Assembly: GCA_046758845.1 (NCBI GenBank)
Contig: JBHIBA010000235.1
Coordinates: forward strand, 1-7,297
Origin: JBHIBA01 sp046758845
GTDB lineage: Bacteria > UBA8248 > JACPRG01 > G963555815
Reading direction: 5' to 3'
Length of the DNA stretch: 7,297 nt
Shown: positions 7,058 to 7,297 of the stretch, in pieces
Position numbering within the stretch: position 1 is the stretch's first letter
How the letters are laid out: each line of letters starts with the position of its first letter
Notes under the pieces: generated by a model
The model's database searches: none
Seen by the model: only the letters and a program-made list of their open reading frames with translations
Told to the model about the DNA's origin: nothing
Made by a program: the position numbers and the translations under genes

Positions 7058-7089
7058 CCCCCCTGGACCCCCCGGAAAACTTTTGTCTC

Positions 7090-7127
7090 GCGAAAAAGTG
7101 CGGCCCAAAAAGGCCGCCCTCTTTCGC
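7090..7127 (-). terminator. Possible minus-strand intrinsic terminator within a two-tier hairpin
   Basis: GCGGCC (7100-7105) pairs with GGCCGC (7112-7117), a perfect 6-bp GC stem. Read on the minus strand it is followed after about 2 nt by five T residues (complement of A 7093-7097), the layout of a rho-independent terminator. An outer stem GCGAAA (7090-7095) with TTTCGC (7122-7127) encloses it and competes for the A/T run. It would stop a leftward transcript arriving from beyond the right edge, convergent with the protease genes. Confidence 0.4.
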
Positions 7128-7141
7128 CAAAAGCTGGCTGG

Positions 7142-7187
7142 TTGGCCGGATGCTGCGGCTGCCGTAGGCAGACGGGCATCCGGCCAA
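7142..7187. repeat. Long hairpin, perfect 12-bp stem with nested 5-bp stem
   Basis: TTGGCCGGATGC (7142-7153) is perfectly complementary to GCATCCGGCCAA (7176-7187). The 22-nt interior carries its own stem, CTGCC (7159-7163) with GGCAG (7167-7171), around GTA. This is the strongest structure in the window. It has an A-run after it on the plus strand and no T-run directly after it on either strand, so simple termination is not an obvious role. Confidence 0.7.
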
Positions 7188-7221
7188 AAACACCGGCCAT
7201 CGAAAGGACACAGACAGCCGA

Positions 7222-7241
7222 CCCACCCAACCCCACCCCCC
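7222..7241 (-). other. G-quadruplex motif (minus strand)
   Basis: The plus strand has four C runs of 3, 3, 4 and 6 (7222-7224, 7226-7228, 7231-7234, 7236-7241) separated by 1, 2 and 1 nt. The minus strand therefore fits the four-run G3+ rule with very short loops, the class expected to form stable parallel quadruplexes. It sits in a 30-nt stretch (7221-7250) made only of A and C on the plus strand. Confidence 0.6.
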
Positions 7242-7250
7242 AACCAACCA

Positions 7251-7288
7251 GGCCCGGCCAGAAGGGGCAACCACCCGAATGCCGGGCC
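7251..7288. repeat. Inverted repeat, 8-bp stem
   Basis: GGCCCGGC (7251-7258) pairs perfectly with GCCGGGCC (7281-7288) across 22 nt; GGG and CCC inside the loop can add a short inner stem. It closes the hairpin series at the window edge. Confidence 0.55.
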
Positions 7289-7297
7289 GTCAAAAGT

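Larger units (their letters stand above)
6924..7297. other. Structured intergenic region packed with hairpins, no gene
   Basis: After the second protease gene, 374 bp to the window edge contain no convincing gene. Long open frames on the minus strand arise because stop triplets are rare in this GC-rich tract. Their translations are low-complexity Gly/Pro/Arg-rich with no recognisable motif, and they run across the inverted repeats and into the protease gene. The region is instead a chain of inverted repeats at 6955-6971, 6970-6983, 6981-7012, 7015-7033, 7043-7057, 7090-7127, 7142-7187 and 7251-7288, plus a 30-nt A/C-only tract at 7221-7250. It may be a non-coding RNA, a dispersed palindromic repeat or a compound terminator; the direction of any transcript is unknown. 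Confidence 0.6.

Noticed and set aside
6955..7288. CRISPR array or integron attC array as an explanation for the repeated hairpins
   Set aside because: The stems differ in sequence, there are no regularly spaced identical repeats, and no cas or integrase gene or attC-type conserved core sites are visible.
6790..7293. 167-codon open frame on the minus strand, with two others overlapping it in different frames
   Set aside because: It runs into the second HtrA gene, crosses all the hairpins, has low-complexity Gly/Pro/Arg-rich translation and no recognisable motif. Several frames being open at once reflects stop-poor GC-rich DNA.

Overview
The window is an ordinary-looking chromosomal segment from a GC-rich (about 60-65% by eye), probably diderm bacterium. 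It holds five intact protein genes in two divergent groups and, at the right edge, a dense run of DNA/RNA hairpins that no gene explains. The exported HtrA/Do-type proteases with two PDZ domains and the proteobacterial-style lepA-lepB order suggest a Gram-negative lineage, such as a deltaproteobacterial/Desulfobacterota-like, Nitrospirota or NC10-type organism. I cannot fix the phylum from sequence alone.

Leftward group (read right to left): a bifunctional phosphoglucose/phosphomannose isomerase-family gene with a TTG start (3849-2749), overlapped by 4 nt (ATGA) by lepA, the ribosomal back-translocase EF4 (2752-941). A 138-bp gap with a perfect TATAAT on the minus strand follows, then lepB, type I signal peptidase (802-41). 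The overlap implies that the isomerase gene and lepA are co-transcribed and coupled. lepB may join that operon or use its own promoter. Positions 1-38 contain an imperfect inverted repeat of unknown origin just past the lepB stop.

Rightward group: after a divergent intergenic region of about 200 bp (3850-4053), which carries plausible but weak sigma70-like elements on both strands, come two tandem HtrA/DegP-type serine proteases (4054-5496 and 5523-6923), only 26 nt apart. Both have signal peptides, intact His-Asp-Ser triads and two PDZ domains, but they are clearly diverged paralogs. Together the two groups place translation quality control (LepA), signal-peptide removal (LepB) and envelope protein quality control (two HtrA proteases) side by side. 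The sugar-phosphate isomerase is probably a metabolic passenger.

Right edge (6924-7297): no convincing gene. At least eight inverted repeats lie almost end to end, several with perfect stems of 6-12 bp. A 20-nt four-run G-quadruplex motif on the minus strand and a minus-strand rho-independent-terminator-like hairpin are also present. This is the most unusual part of the window. It looks like a structured intergenic repeat or a non-coding element rather than coding DNA. I see no CRISPR, tRNA, rRNA, transposase or phage gene, and nothing that amounts to a new defence or biosynthetic system.
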